64,000 nucleotides of DNA from Chitinophagaceae bacterium UBA1953. Lineage in GTDB: Bacteria; Bacteroidota; Bacteroidia; Chitinophagales; Chitinophagaceae. The notes beneath the pieces are model-generated. The model saw only the letters and a list, made by a program, of their open reading frames with translations. It was not told the origin of the DNA and made no database searches. How positions within the stretch are numbered: position 1 is the stretch's first letter; each line of letters begins with the position of its first letter. The translations under genes were made by a program, and so were the position numbers. Below are positions 48,137-55,660 of this stretch, piece after piece. Where the stretch lies: NCBI GenBank assembly GCA_002336115.1, contig DDEN01000057.1:241206-305205 (forward strand), read 5' to 3'.

Positions 48137-48835
48137 TTATTCTGATACAACAAGACGGAAACCATTTCCGTGAATGTTTACAATTTCCACCTTTGCATCT
48201 TCTTTCAGGTATTTACGAAGTTTGGCAATATACACATCCATACTGCGGCCATTGAAATAAGTATCGCTTCCCCAAATACGTTTCAACGCTGTTTCTCTTG
48301 GAAGCAAATCGTTTTTATATTCGCAAAGCATGCGCAGTAATTCACTTTCTTTGGGCGATAGTGTACTTGTTTGCCCATTTGCGGTTAACTGGCGAAGCTT
48401 GGGATTGAAATGATAAATACCAAGATCAAATTCTTTGTTTTCTGTTTCGTGCTTGGTTTCTTCATTACGCTTCAGAATTGCCTTGATCTTCATCAGCAAT
48501 ACTTCACTATCGAAAGGCTTGGTGATGTAATCATCAGCTCCCAGTTTGTATCCTGTTAAAATATCATCCTTCATTGTTTTTGCACTTAGAAAAAACAAGG
48601 GCACATCGGGATCTATATCACGGATTTCTTCTGCAAGTGTAAATCCATCCACATGCGGCATCATTACATCCAGCAGGCATATGTCGAATTTTTCACGTTG
48701 AAACGCTGCAAGACCTAAACGTCCATCTCTTTCCAGCACTACGTCAAAATCGTTCAGCTCCAGGTAATTTTTCAAAACGCTTCCAAAACTTGAATCGTCT
48801 TCAACTAACAATACTTTTGATTTTATTTCTTCCAT
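48137..48835 (-). CDS. OmpR-family response regulator (orphan here)
   Basis: A 232-aa regulator with a receiver domain (acidic pair Asp13-Asp14, phospho-acceptor Asp56 in CLLDVMMP, Lys106 in ITKPF) and a C-terminal OmpR-type winged helix (about 130-230, with SPKESELLRMLCEYKNDLLPRE). No histidine kinase is encoded in the window, so its partner lies elsewhere. Among Bacteroidota proteins it is most like the RprY group. It is monocistronic and closed by a perfect 28-bp palindrome. Confidence 0.92.
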   Translation of the reverse strand: MEEIKSKVLLVEDDSSFGSVLKNYLELNDFDVVLERDGRLGLAAFQREKFDICLLDVMMPHVDGFTLAEEIRDIDPDVPLFFLSAKTMKDDILTGYKLGADDYITKPFDSEVLLMKIKAILKRNEETKHETENKEFDLGIYHFNPKLRQLTANGQTSTLSPKESELLRMLCEYKNDLLPRETALKRIWGSDTYFNGRSMDVYIAKLRKYLKEDAKVEIVNIHGNGFRLVVSE

Positions 48836-48959
48836 TGTAGAATATTTATGTCAAATAAAGTTAAATGATTTGTGGATTGATTGCAATCCCGGCTAATTTT
48901 TTGTTAAAGAATCAACCATTCTACTGCCCTAAGTATTTATCACGATGTGCCGACTATCG

Positions 48960-48967
48960 TATTTTTG
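48960..48967 (+). promoter_or_regulatory. -7 box TATTTTTG of the GroES-like gene
   Basis: Exact TAnnTTTG match 15 bases before the ATG at 48983. It overlaps the longer open frame from 48947 and so argues for the inner start. Confidence 0.55.
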
Positions 48968-48982
48968 CAGATATTCTATAAT

Positions 48983-49354
48983 ATGCGCATAACATCCGAT
49001 AACAGGTTTAAGAAGCTGATCGTAATTGGCGATCGTATTTTAATTAAACCTACCAAACCTGAAGAACGAACTGCCAGTGGCTTATACCTCCCTCCCGGTG
49101 TACAGGAAAAAGAAAAAGTACAGCAGGGATATGTTATTAAAACCGGGCCCGGTTATGCAATACCAATGCCTGTAGATGATGAGCCCTGGAAGAGTGATGA
49201 AGACCATGTAAAATATATTCCATTGCAGGCGAAAGAAGGTGATCTTGCAATTTTTTTATTAAGCAGTGCAACAGAAGTAATGTATGAAGGCGATAAATAT
49301 TTTATTGTTCCGCAAAGTGCAATTCTGATGCTGGAACGGGAAGAAGAATTATAA
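48983..49354 (+). CDS. GroES-like (Cpn10 fold) protein, not paired with groEL
   Basis: A 123-aa protein with the Cpn10 pattern: VIGDRILIKPTKPEERTASGLYLPP (about 12-36), then VQQGYVIKTGPG and GDLAIFLLSSATEVMYEGDKYFIVPQSAIL. It is longer than GroES (about 95 aa) because of an acidic insertion near 60-76 (DDEPWKSDEDHVKYI). No groEL gene is adjacent, and a normal groES is presumably elsewhere. It may be a GroEL co-chaperone variant or a reused fold. The start follows a TATTTTTG box; the frame upstream to 48947 is rejected. Confidence 0.8.
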   Translation: MRITSDNRFKKLIVIGDRILIKPTKPEERTASGLYLPPGVQEKEKVQQGYVIKTGPGYAIPMPVDDEPWKSDEDHVKYIPLQAKEGDLAIFLLSSATEVMYEGDKYFIVPQSAILMLEREEEL

Positions 49355-49356
49355 AA

Positions 49357-49389
49357 AAGAGGCTATCTCAAAGACTGAGACAACCTCTT
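49357..49389. terminator. Imperfect hairpin between convergent GroES-like and lipoprotein genes
   Basis: AAGAGGCTATCTCA pairs with TGAGACAACCTCTT with two mismatches around a 5-base loop. It lies just after the stop at 49354 and can serve both strands. Confidence 0.65.
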
Positions 49390-49412
49390 CTGTTTGGTCA
49401 TTGTTTCCTGTA

Positions 49413-49805
49413 TTATTGCTTATTCATGAACCATTTACCTCCATCTGTGGTATTAGTTCCGCTTCCCCATGAACCTTCAATAAACGTAAATTTTGAATCA
49501 ACTGTTGCAGAAACTGAATATTGTTCTGATGCACTATAATTGTATGTGGCTGTAACTGTTGAACCACTTACAACATAAGTTCCTTCTGCTTTACTGGCAC
49601 TTGCTGTATCTGTTTTGTTGGCAAAGATTCGCACTGTTCCGTTTGAGCGGAATAAAGCAAGGTAAGGAGTAGCAGGATAAGTAGTAGTACCGTTTCCATA
49701 TTTACCTGCCCAAAAACCAACAATTGAAGGTGCGGGTGTTTTTTCTTTTTTACACGAAGTCAGGGCACCTGAAATAAACACTAATGCAATTACGATTTTT
49801 TTCAT
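49413..49805 (-). CDS. Putative lipoprotein, 130 aa
   Basis: A lipoprotein signal with Cys18 (LTSCKKEK) leads into a lipocalin-like pattern: SIVGFWAGKYGNGTT, then TVRIFANKTD, GTYVVSGSTVTATYNYS and FIEGSWGSGTNTTDGGKWFMNK. The GTY-V-SG-TV-A-Y pattern is typical of small Bacteroidota lipoproteins of unknown function. It is a single-gene unit converging with the GroES-like gene. Confidence 0.72.
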   Translation of the reverse strand: MKKIVIALVFISGALTSCKKEKTPAPSIVGFWAGKYGNGTTTYPATPYLALFRSNGTVRIFANKTDTASASKAEGTYVVSGSTVTATYNYSASEQYSVSATVDSKFTFIEGSWGSGTNTTDGGKWFMNKQ

Positions 49806-49973
49806 TTAAAAAATTTAGGTTTAATGATAATGATGAGTGCGAAATTAATTTTCTAACAACACCTGTACAATACCCAAAAGTGGTGATACCACTTCGTAGT
49901 ATTTCCGTATTTTCATAATGAATAAAATTGGCGCATTCTTCAAATCAGTATCTTCAGTTTTAAAATAGAATCT

Positions 49974-51530
49974 ATGGCAGACAAAGAAAAATTCCTGCAG
50001 AGTATAAAAGATGGTTACACATTCAAAGGCGAAACATTCCGCATTGGGCTTGGTATGCTTGATAAAGAAACAGTAGCAGGTGCCGATGTTTTTCTTGCAT
50101 TAAAAACAATGAACCGACATGGTTTAATTGCAGGCGCAACCGGTACCGGTAAAACAAAAACATTACAGGTGCTTGCAGAGGGATTAAGTGATGCAAGTGT
50201 TCCGGTTGTATTGATGGATATCAAAGGCGACCTCAGTGGTATTGCAGCAGCGGGAAGCTCTAATCCTAAAATTGAAGAGCGCATGAAACTGATGGGGATG
50301 GAATACAAACCATCTTCGTTTCCCACTGAGTTAATGACATTAAGCTCTAATCAAAAAGGAGTACGTCTTCGTGCAACAGTGAGCGAATTCGGACCAATTC
50401 TTCTGTCAAAAATTCTTGGATTGAATGATACACAACAAGGAATTGTTGCTATGATCTTTAAGTTTTGTGATGATAATAAAATGCCTCTGATTGATCTGAA
50501 AGATTTCACAAAAACGATTCAGTACATCAGCGACGAAGGAAAAGATTCCATTGAAAAAGATTATGGAAAAATTTCCACTTCATCAACCGGAACCATTCTG
50601 CGCAAAGTAATTGAGCTACAGCAACAGGGTGCCGATGATTTCTTTGGCGAACCAAGTTTTGAAGTGGATGATCTGATGAAAATTGGTGATGACGGCAGAG
50701 GTGTTATCAGCGTAATACGTGTAATGGAACTGCAGGATCGTCCAAAGCTTTTCTCCACATTCATGTTAAGTCTGCTTGCTGAATTATACGCCAGCTTACC
50801 GGAAGAAGGTGATATGGACAAACCAAAACTGGTGATGTTTATTGATGAGGCACATCTTGTATTCCAGGAAGCCAACGAAGCATTACTACAGCAGATTGAA
50901 ACGGTGATTAAACTCATCCGTTCAAAAGGTGTGGGTATTTTCTTCTGTACACAAAATCCGCAGGATGTACCGGCAAGTGTACTTGCACAGCTTGGTTTAA
51001 AAGTGCAGCATGCGTTGAGAGCCTTTACTGCTGCCGACAGAAAAGTTATTAAGCAGGCTTCAGAAAACTATCCAACAACTGAATACTATGATATAGATGA
51101 ATTGCTCACACAACTTGGAATTGGCGAAGCATTCATTACAATGTTGAATGAGAAAGGCATCCCTACTCCACTTGTTCATACCATGCTTGTTCCTCCACGC
51201 AGCCGCATGGATGTATTAAACGATGCGGAAATAGATACATTGGTTGGCAAAAGCAAACTCGTAAAAAAATATGCGAACACTTTAGACAATGAAAGCGCTT
51301 ACGAAATCATCACTGCCAAATTAGAAGAAGCTGCTGAAAAAACAAAAGCTGCTGAAGAAGAAAAGCAACAGGCAAAAGAAGAGAAAAAAACGGCTGCAAA
51401 TGAAAAAGGCTTCTTCGATAACCCGGTTGTAAAACAGGTTGGGCGTACAGCAGCAAATATGATTACACGTTCTTTACTTGGTGCTTTGGGCTTGGGCGGA
51501 AGAAGCAGAAAGAAGAGCAGTTGGTTTTAA
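49974..51530 (+). CDS. HerA-like helicase/ATPase (DUF853, YjgR-like)
   Basis: A 518-aa ATPase of the HerA/FtsK superfamily. Walker A GATGTGKT is at 54-61, Walker B KLVMFIDEAHLVF near 283-295, and the arginine-finger region KVQHALRAFTAADRKVI follows. The C-terminus has a Lys/Glu/Ala coiled coil (about 430-475) and a basic tail GGRSRKKSSWF. YjgR-like proteins are widespread, and their role is not well defined. It is not associated with NurA or a nuclease, so I do not treat it as a defence gene. It is monocistronic. Confidence 0.88.
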   Translation: MADKEKFLQSIKDGYTFKGETFRIGLGMLDKETVAGADVFLALKTMNRHGLIAGATGTGKTKTLQVLAEGLSDASVPVVLMDIKGDLSGIAAAGSSNPKIEERMKLMGMEYKPSSFPTELMTLSSNQKGVRLRATVSEFGPILLSKILGLNDTQQGIVAMIFKFCDDNKMPLIDLKDFTKTIQYISDEGKDSIEKDYGKISTSSTGTILRKVIELQQQGADDFFGEPSFEVDDLMKIGDDGRGVISVIRVMELQDRPKLFSTFMLSLLAELYASLPEEGDMDKPKLVMFIDEAHLVFQEANEALLQQIETVIKLIRSKGVGIFFCTQNPQDVPASVLAQLGLKVQHALRAFTAADRKVIKQASENYPTTEYYDIDELLTQLGIGEAFITMLNEKGIPTPLVHTMLVPPRSRMDVLNDAEIDTLVGKSKLVKKYANTLDNESAYEIITAKLEEAAEKTKAAEEEKQQAKEEKKTAANEKGFFDNPVVKQVGRTAANMITRSLLGALGLGGRSRKKSSWF

Positions 51531-51622
51531 TTGAATACAAATAGAAAGGCTGATGAGATAATTGTGACGGATGATACAAAATCTGTCGGAGTATGTTTCA
51601 TCAGCTTTTTTGTATTTCTAAT

Positions 51623-51808
51623 CTATTTTTTCAATTTTAGCCTACCATCTGCACCCAAAGCAAGTTTTTCTTCTGCAATTAAATGCTCAACTACCTTCCA
51701 CACTTTTTCTCTTTGCTTGCTTCCCATTTTATCAAGTGCAGCTTTTAATATAAACCCTTCGCCGGCAGAGTTATTAATGCTAAAGGGTTGACAACCTTCA
51801 GAAGGTTG
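51623..51808 (-). pseudogene. 3' remnant of an unidentified gene, broken at a palindromic repeat
   Basis: This minus-strand frame of 61 codons reads like protein: ILKAALDKMGSKQREKVWKV, then VEHLIAEEKLALGADGRLKL, ending in KK and TAG. It looks like a helical, winged-helix-like C-terminus. The only ATG is at codon 28; the part before it runs into the perfect palindrome 51785-51815, just past which is TGA. The likely explanation is that the 5' end was lost or replaced by the repeat. A short functional 34-aa product from the internal ATG cannot be excluded. Family not recognised. Confidence 0.45.
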
Positions 51809-51815
51809 TCAACCC
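51785..51815. repeat. Perfect palindromic repeat (15-bp arms, 1-base loop)
   Basis: GGGTTGACAACCTTC and GAAGGTTGTCAACCC flank a single A. It has no T-run typical of a terminator and resembles the dispersed palindromes seen in many Bacteroidota chromosomes. Confidence 0.7.
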
Positions 51816-51929
51816 TGAAAATTTTTTCTACTATTTATTCGTGTGTAAGCGAGTTGAATACAAAACCAGATTTTATTGTTCAGGCAACCAACAAGGACTT
51901 AGAAAGTGATAACAGTTTTGAATAACAAA

Positions 51930-51959
51930 AAAATCCCCCAACAAACGTTGAGGGATTTT
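51930..51959 (-). terminator. Terminator of icd
   Basis: AAAATCCCCCAAC pairs with GTTGAGGGATTTT with one mismatch around AAAC; on the minus strand it follows the icd stop by 20 bases and runs into T residues. Confidence 0.8.
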
Positions 51960-51978
51960 CTTTTATACGCTTTATAAA

Positions 51979-53211
51979 TTAAGCGAGTTTCTTCTGCAGG
52001 TTTGCATCAATTGCATCCAGGAATTCTTCTGTATATAAATAATGTTCACCATGATTTACTTTGTTGCCGTGAATACAAACAGCAAGGTCTTTAGTCATTT
52101 TACCGCTTTCAACTGTTTCAATACAAACTGCTTCCAGTGCATTTGCAAAATCAATGAGCGACTGGTTGCCATCTAACTTACCACGGAAAGCCAAACCTCT
52201 TGTCCATGCAAAGATGGATGCAATAGGATTGGTTGATGTTGGTTTTCCTTTCTGATGTTCACGATAGTGACGTGTTACTGTACCATGTGCAGCTTCAGCT
52301 TCCATTGTTTTTCCATCGGGTGTAATAAGTACAGATGTCATTAAACCTAATGAACCAAAACCCTGTGCAACAGTATCGCTCTGTACATCACCATCATAGT
52401 TTTTACAAGCCCAAACAAAGTTGCCGTTCCATTTCAGAGCACTTGCAACCATGTCATCAATCAAACGATGTTCGTAAACAATACCGACAGCTTCAAACTG
52501 TGCTTTGAATTCGTTTTGATAGATTTCTTCAAAAATATCTTTGAAGCGGCCATCATATTTTTTAAGAATAGTATTTTTTGTAGAGAGGTATAAAGGCCAT
52601 TTTTTGCTGAGTGCAATATTGAAACAGCTGCGTGCAAAACCAATAATACTTTCATCGGTATTGTACATGGTCATTGCCACGCCATCGCCTTTGTAATTAT
52701 ATACTTCAAACACCTGTGGTTCGCCACCATCTTCAGGAGTAAAGGTCATGGTTAATTTTCCTTTGCCTTTGATTACCGTATCTGTTGCACGGTACTGATC
52801 GCCAAATGCATGACGGCCAACGATGATTGGTGCAGTCCAGTTAGTAACCAGTCGTGGAATATTGTTGATTACAATTGGCTCACGGAAAACTGTACCATCA
52901 AGAATGTTGCGGATGGTTCCGTTAGGACTCTTCCACATTTGCTTGAGGTTAAATTCTTTTACACGGGCTTCATCGGGCGTAATGGTTGCACATTTAATAC
53001 CTACACCGTATTGCTTAATTGCATTTGCAGCATCAACAGTAACCTGGTCGTTGGTTTCATCTCTGTATTCAACACCCAGATCGTAATATTTAATATCGAG
53101 ATCGAGATAAGGAAGAATGAGTTTTTCTTTAATGAATTTCCAGATGATTCTTGTCATCTCATCACCATCCAGTTCTACAACCGGGTTGGCAACTTTAATC
53201 TTTGCAGCCAT
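51979..53211 (-). CDS. icd: NADP-dependent isocitrate dehydrogenase
   Basis: A 410-aa enzyme of the eukaryote-like homodimeric NADP-IDH type, converting isocitrate to 2-oxoglutarate with release of CO2. Landmarks are VVELDGDEMTRIIWKFIKEKL at the N-terminus, WKSPNGTIRNILDGTVFREPI, DDMVASALKWNGNFVWACKNYDGD and the family signature NPIASIFAWTRGL. It is complete and monocistronic, from a TATATTTG promoter box to the terminator at 51930-51959. Together with aconitase (58.1 kb) and GDH (60.6 kb) it covers the citrate-to-glutamate segment within 10 kb. Confidence 0.96.
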   Translation of the reverse strand: MAAKIKVANPVVELDGDEMTRIIWKFIKEKLILPYLDLDIKYYDLGVEYRDETNDQVTVDAANAIKQYGVGIKCATITPDEARVKEFNLKQMWKSPNGTIRNILDGTVFREPIVINNIPRLVTNWTAPIIVGRHAFGDQYRATDTVIKGKGKLTMTFTPEDGGEPQVFEVYNYKGDGVAMTMYNTDESIIGFARSCFNIALSKKWPLYLSTKNTILKKYDGRFKDIFEEIYQNEFKAQFEAVGIVYEHRLIDDMVASALKWNGNFVWACKNYDGDVQSDTVAQGFGSLGLMTSVLITPDGKTMEAEAAHGTVTRHYREHQKGKPTSTNPIASIFAWTRGLAFRGKLDGNQSLIDFANALEAVCIETVESGKMTKDLAVCIHGNKVNHGEHYLYTEEFLDAIDANLQKKLA

Positions 53212-53267
53212 CAGTTTGTCTTTTACTTGTTAAGAAATTGGTAGTATAGTCCTTGTTTTAAGGCCAG

Positions 53268-53275
53268 CAAATATA
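53268..53275 (-). promoter_or_regulatory. -7 box TATATTTG of icd
   Basis: TATATTTG on the minus strand fits TAnnTTTG and lies 56 bases before the icd ATG. Confidence 0.5.
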
Positions 53276-53338
53276 ACCCCGGTTGATGAAATGATTGTTA
53301 GTTGAGGAAAAGTTCTTGTTGATTATAAGTATTAATTG

Positions 53339-53352
53339 GGGCTGTGGGCTGT
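53339..53352. repeat. Heptamer pair GGGCTGT
   Basis: Two identical 7-base units followed by a related AAAGCTA; the word differs from the other arrays but the period is the same. Confidence 0.5.
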
Positions 53353-53508
53353 AAAGCTATGTGCAACTACAGTTCCGGCTTTTCGCTGCAACTTGTCTGC
53401 CGTCAGGCAGGTTCGTCAACCACTGTAGGAGGGGTACAACCGCCAATAGGGTTTCCTCATTTCCGCTTCAATCCGGCAACCATTGAGCCAATTACTATTT
53501 GCAACAAA

Positions 53509-53540
53509 AAACCTGCAAGGTTTAAAAACTTTGCAGGTTT
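53509..53540. repeat. Inverted repeat AAACCTGCAAGGTTT / AAACTTTGCAGGTTT
   Basis: 15-base arms with one G-U pair and a 2-base loop. It resembles dispersed palindromes common in Bacteroidota. It is 54 bases beyond the 3' end of the SDR gene and could also act as that gene's terminator. Confidence 0.65.
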
Positions 53541-53593
53541 AATTAATATCAATTCAACCGCTGCCGGGGCTTTTAGTCATTAACATGGTTTGA

Positions 53594-54532
53594 TTACAAA
53601 TTCTCAAACATATCTTTTGTCATAGCTGCAAGGTTGTATTCGGGTTTCCATCCCCAATCGTTACGTGCAACTGCATCATCAATACTTTGTGGCCAACTAT
53701 CGGCAATGTTCTGGCGGTAATCTGGTTTATAACTGATGTTGAAGCCGGGTTTATGTTTTGCAATTTCAGCCGCAATTTCTTTTGGTGAAAAGCTCATGGA
53801 TGAAATGTTGTACGAGTGCCGCACTGAAATTTTTTCTGCCGGTGCTTCCATCAGTTCAATGGTTGCACGGATAGCATCGGGCATATACATCATGGGCAGG
53901 TATGTATCTTCTTTCAAAAAACATTCATAACTGTTATCGGAAAGTGCATCATGAAAAATTTCAACGGCATAATCAGTTGTTCCGCCGCCTGGTGCTGATT
54001 TGTATGAAATCAAACCGGGATAACGCAGGCTACGCACATCCACACCAAAACGCTGGTGATAGTAATTGCACCAGAATTCACCGGCATATTTGCTGATGCC
54101 ATAAACGGTAACAGGTTCAATAATGGTTTGCTGCGGACAGTTTTGCCTTGGGGATGTTGGCCCAAACACTGCAATAGAACTTGGCCAATACACCTTTTGC
54201 AGTTTTTCTTCACGGGCTATGTCAAGTACGTTTAGTAAACCTGTCATGTTGAGGTTCCATGCTAGGTTGGGATTTTTTTCACCTGTTGCAGAAAGGATAG
54301 CTGCTAGGTGATAGATCTGTGTAATGTTCTGGCGAATGACCTGCACATGCAGCATTTCCTTGTTCATTACATCAAGGCTAACATAAGGGCCGGTGCCTTC
54401 GAGTAAAGGATTTTGTTCACGTAAATCAGAAGCAACCACATTTTGATTACCATACATTTTACGTAACGCCATTGTTAGCTCAACTCCTATCTGACCGGAA
54501 GCCCCGATTACAAGAATTTTATCTTTTACCAT
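53594..54532 (-). CDS. SDR-family NAD-dependent L-threonine 3-dehydrogenase-like protein
   Basis: A 312-aa extended SDR. The NAD-binding motif GASGQIG is at 10-16 and the catalytic tyrosine/lysine lies in YGISKYAGE near 144-152. Segments such as YHLAAILSATGEKNPNLAWNLNM and RYPGLISYKSAPGGGTTDYAVEIFH match the SDR-type threonine dehydrogenases, which oxidise L-threonine to 2-amino-3-ketobutyrate. The partner 2-amino-3-ketobutyrate CoA ligase is not in the window. Monocistronic with a TACTTTTG box upstream. SDR class is certain, substrate likely. Confidence 0.85.
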   Translation of the reverse strand: MVKDKILVIGASGQIGVELTMALRKMYGNQNVVASDLREQNPLLEGTGPYVSLDVMNKEMLHVQVIRQNITQIYHLAAILSATGEKNPNLAWNLNMTGLLNVLDIAREEKLQKVYWPSSIAVFGPTSPRQNCPQQTIIEPVTVYGISKYAGEFWCNYYHQRFGVDVRSLRYPGLISYKSAPGGGTTDYAVEIFHDALSDNSYECFLKEDTYLPMMYMPDAIRATIELMEAPAEKISVRHSYNISSMSFSPKEIAAEIAKHKPGFNISYKPDYRQNIADSWPQSIDDAVARNDWGWKPEYNLAAMTKDMFENL

Positions 54533-54551
54533 AAATGCTTTTTTACATATG

Positions 54552-54559
54552 CAAAAGTA
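54552..54559 (-). promoter_or_regulatory. -7 box TACTTTTG of the SDR gene
   Basis: TACTTTTG on the minus strand fits TAnnTTTG and lies 19 bases before the ATG at 54532. Confidence 0.55.
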
Positions 54560-54636
54560 AAGGCAAATGCGATCAATCGTTTGTGCAAAAAAATGAATGT
54601 TGAATGGTCAATAGTGAAAGCCGTACATCTTAATAT

Positions 54637-54676
54637 ACCTCCTACATCGTTACTTCATACATCCCACATCTTCTCC
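54637..54676. repeat. Heptamer array, NNACATC-like word, abutting the kdsA promoter
   Basis: ACCTC, ACATC, ACTTC, ACATC, ACATC and TCTCC start at 54637, 54644, 54652, 54659, 54666 and 54673: steps of 7, 8, 7, 7, 7. The word is that of the array at the glpD end (6625-6659), 48 kb away. It runs directly into TACCTTTG. Confidence 0.65.
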
Positions 54677-54684
54677 TACCTTTG
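54677..54684 (+). promoter_or_regulatory. -7 box TACCTTTG of kdsA, 4 bases before its start
   Basis: Exact TAnnTTTG match followed by CTGC and then the ATG at 54689. It sets the start of kdsA and implies a leaderless transcript. Confidence 0.65.
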
Positions 54685-54688
54685 CTGC

Positions 54689-55504
54689 ATGGAAAAATAT
54701 TTACAGGATTTGTTTGCCGACCAGTCGTACGACGAAAAAAACTTTTTCTTAATAGCAGGCCCATGTGTTGTTGAAAGTGAAGAACTGGTAATGGAAGTGG
54801 CTGATAAAGTTTCAAGTATTTGTAAAGAACTGGGCATTCCATACATTTTTAAAGCATCGTACAGGAAAGCAAATCGCACAAGTGCTTCATCATTTACAGG
54901 TCTTGGTGATGATACCGGTTTATCATTGATTGATAAAGTGCGTAAAACATTTCAGCTTCCTGCAACCAGCGATATACATGCACATGAAGAAGCTGCAATG
55001 GCTGCTCCGTATTTAGATATATTACAAATTCCTGCATTCCTTTGCCGCCAGACCGATCTGTTACTGGCTGCCGCAGAAACAGGTAAGATTGTGAACGTGA
55101 AGAAAGGTCAGTTTCTCAGCGGACCATCGATGAAATTTGCTGTTGAAAAAATAAAGAAAGCCGGCAACGAAAAAGTAATGCTTACAGAGCGAGGAAACAC
55201 ATTTGGCTACACTGATCTTGTTGTTGACTACCGGAATATTACATGGATGAAAGAACTGAACGTTCCTGTTATTATGGATTGTACACATTCATTACAACAG
55301 CCCAACCAAACAAGTGGTGTTACAGGCGGCAATCCACAGTTAATTGGCACAATAGCAAAAGCTGCTATTGCAACGGGTGCTGATGGTTTGTTTATTGAAA
55401 CACATCCCAATCCTTCAGTTGCGTTAAGTGATGGTGCGAATATGCTGCAATTAGACAAATTGAAATCATTGCTTGAGCAATTAGTAAAAATCAGGCAGGC
55501 ATAA
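54689..55504 (+). CDS. kdsA: 2-dehydro-3-deoxyphosphooctonate aldolase (KDO-8-phosphate synthase)
   Basis: A 271-aa enzyme that condenses phosphoenolpyruvate and arabinose-5-phosphate to KDO-8-P for lipopolysaccharide. Landmarks are FFLIAGPCVVESEEL (about 20-34), FKASYRKANRTSASSF, the PEP-binding VKKGQFLSGPSMKFA and ERGNTFGYTDLVVDYR. I use the ATG at 54689 instead of 54581: the shorter form matches the usual length, and the promoter box lies between the two. A hairpin terminator follows 5 bases after the stop. Confidence 0.95.
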   Translation: MEKYLQDLFADQSYDEKNFFLIAGPCVVESEELVMEVADKVSSICKELGIPYIFKASYRKANRTSASSFTGLGDDTGLSLIDKVRKTFQLPATSDIHAHEEAAMAAPYLDILQIPAFLCRQTDLLLAAAETGKIVNVKKGQFLSGPSMKFAVEKIKKAGNEKVMLTERGNTFGYTDLVVDYRNITWMKELNVPVIMDCTHSLQQPNQTSGVTGGNPQLIGTIAKAAIATGADGLFIETHPNPSVALSDGANMLQLDKLKSLLEQLVKIRQA

Positions 55505-55509
55505 AATCA

Positions 55510-55533
55510 AAAAAGCTCTTAATAGAGCTTTTT
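55510..55533 (+). terminator. Terminator of kdsA
   Basis: AAAAAGCTCT and AGAGCTTTTT pair over 10 bases around TAAT immediately after the stop codon. Confidence 0.85.
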
Positions 55534-55660
55534 ATATTTGGGTACATTATATTTCACAAGGTGAAAACCGGGCATAGTTATTGGATAAAAACGGGCCAAA
55601 TATCCTAACAAAAACTCAGATGTATTGTTCCTGTTCATGGTTGCACGAACCCCAAAAAAA

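Larger units (their letters stand above)
51531..51978. other. 448-base gap between herA-like gene and icd with gene remnant and palindromes
   Basis: From left to right it holds a long-range hairpin after the HerA-like gene (arms 51546-51556 and 51598-51608), a minus-strand reading-frame remnant (51623-51808), a 31-base palindromic repeat (51785-51815), unannotatable AT-rich DNA, and the icd terminator. The plus-strand frame at 51531-51791 has no gene-like features. Confidence 0.55.
53212..53593. other. 382-base gap rich in repeat fragments
   Basis: No gene is supported; the open frame at 53344-53583 is made of repeat-like sequence. Apart from the icd promoter box it contains two GGGCTGT heptamers (53339-53352), the short palindrome CTGCC-GTCA-GGCAG (53397-53410) and the AACCTGCAAGGTT-type inverted repeat (53509-53540). 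Confidence 0.55.

Noticed and set aside
49974..51530. HerA-like ATPase as part of a defence system
   Set aside because: No nuclease, SIR2 or methylase neighbour; it fits the widespread YjgR/DUF853 family with a lone gene.
51531..51791. 86-codon plus-strand frame after the HerA-like gene
   Set aside because: Covers a terminator-like hairpin and the antisense of a better minus-strand remnant.
53344..53583. 79-codon plus-strand frame between icd and the SDR gene
   Set aside because: Made of repeat fragments and palindromes; no protein-like pattern.
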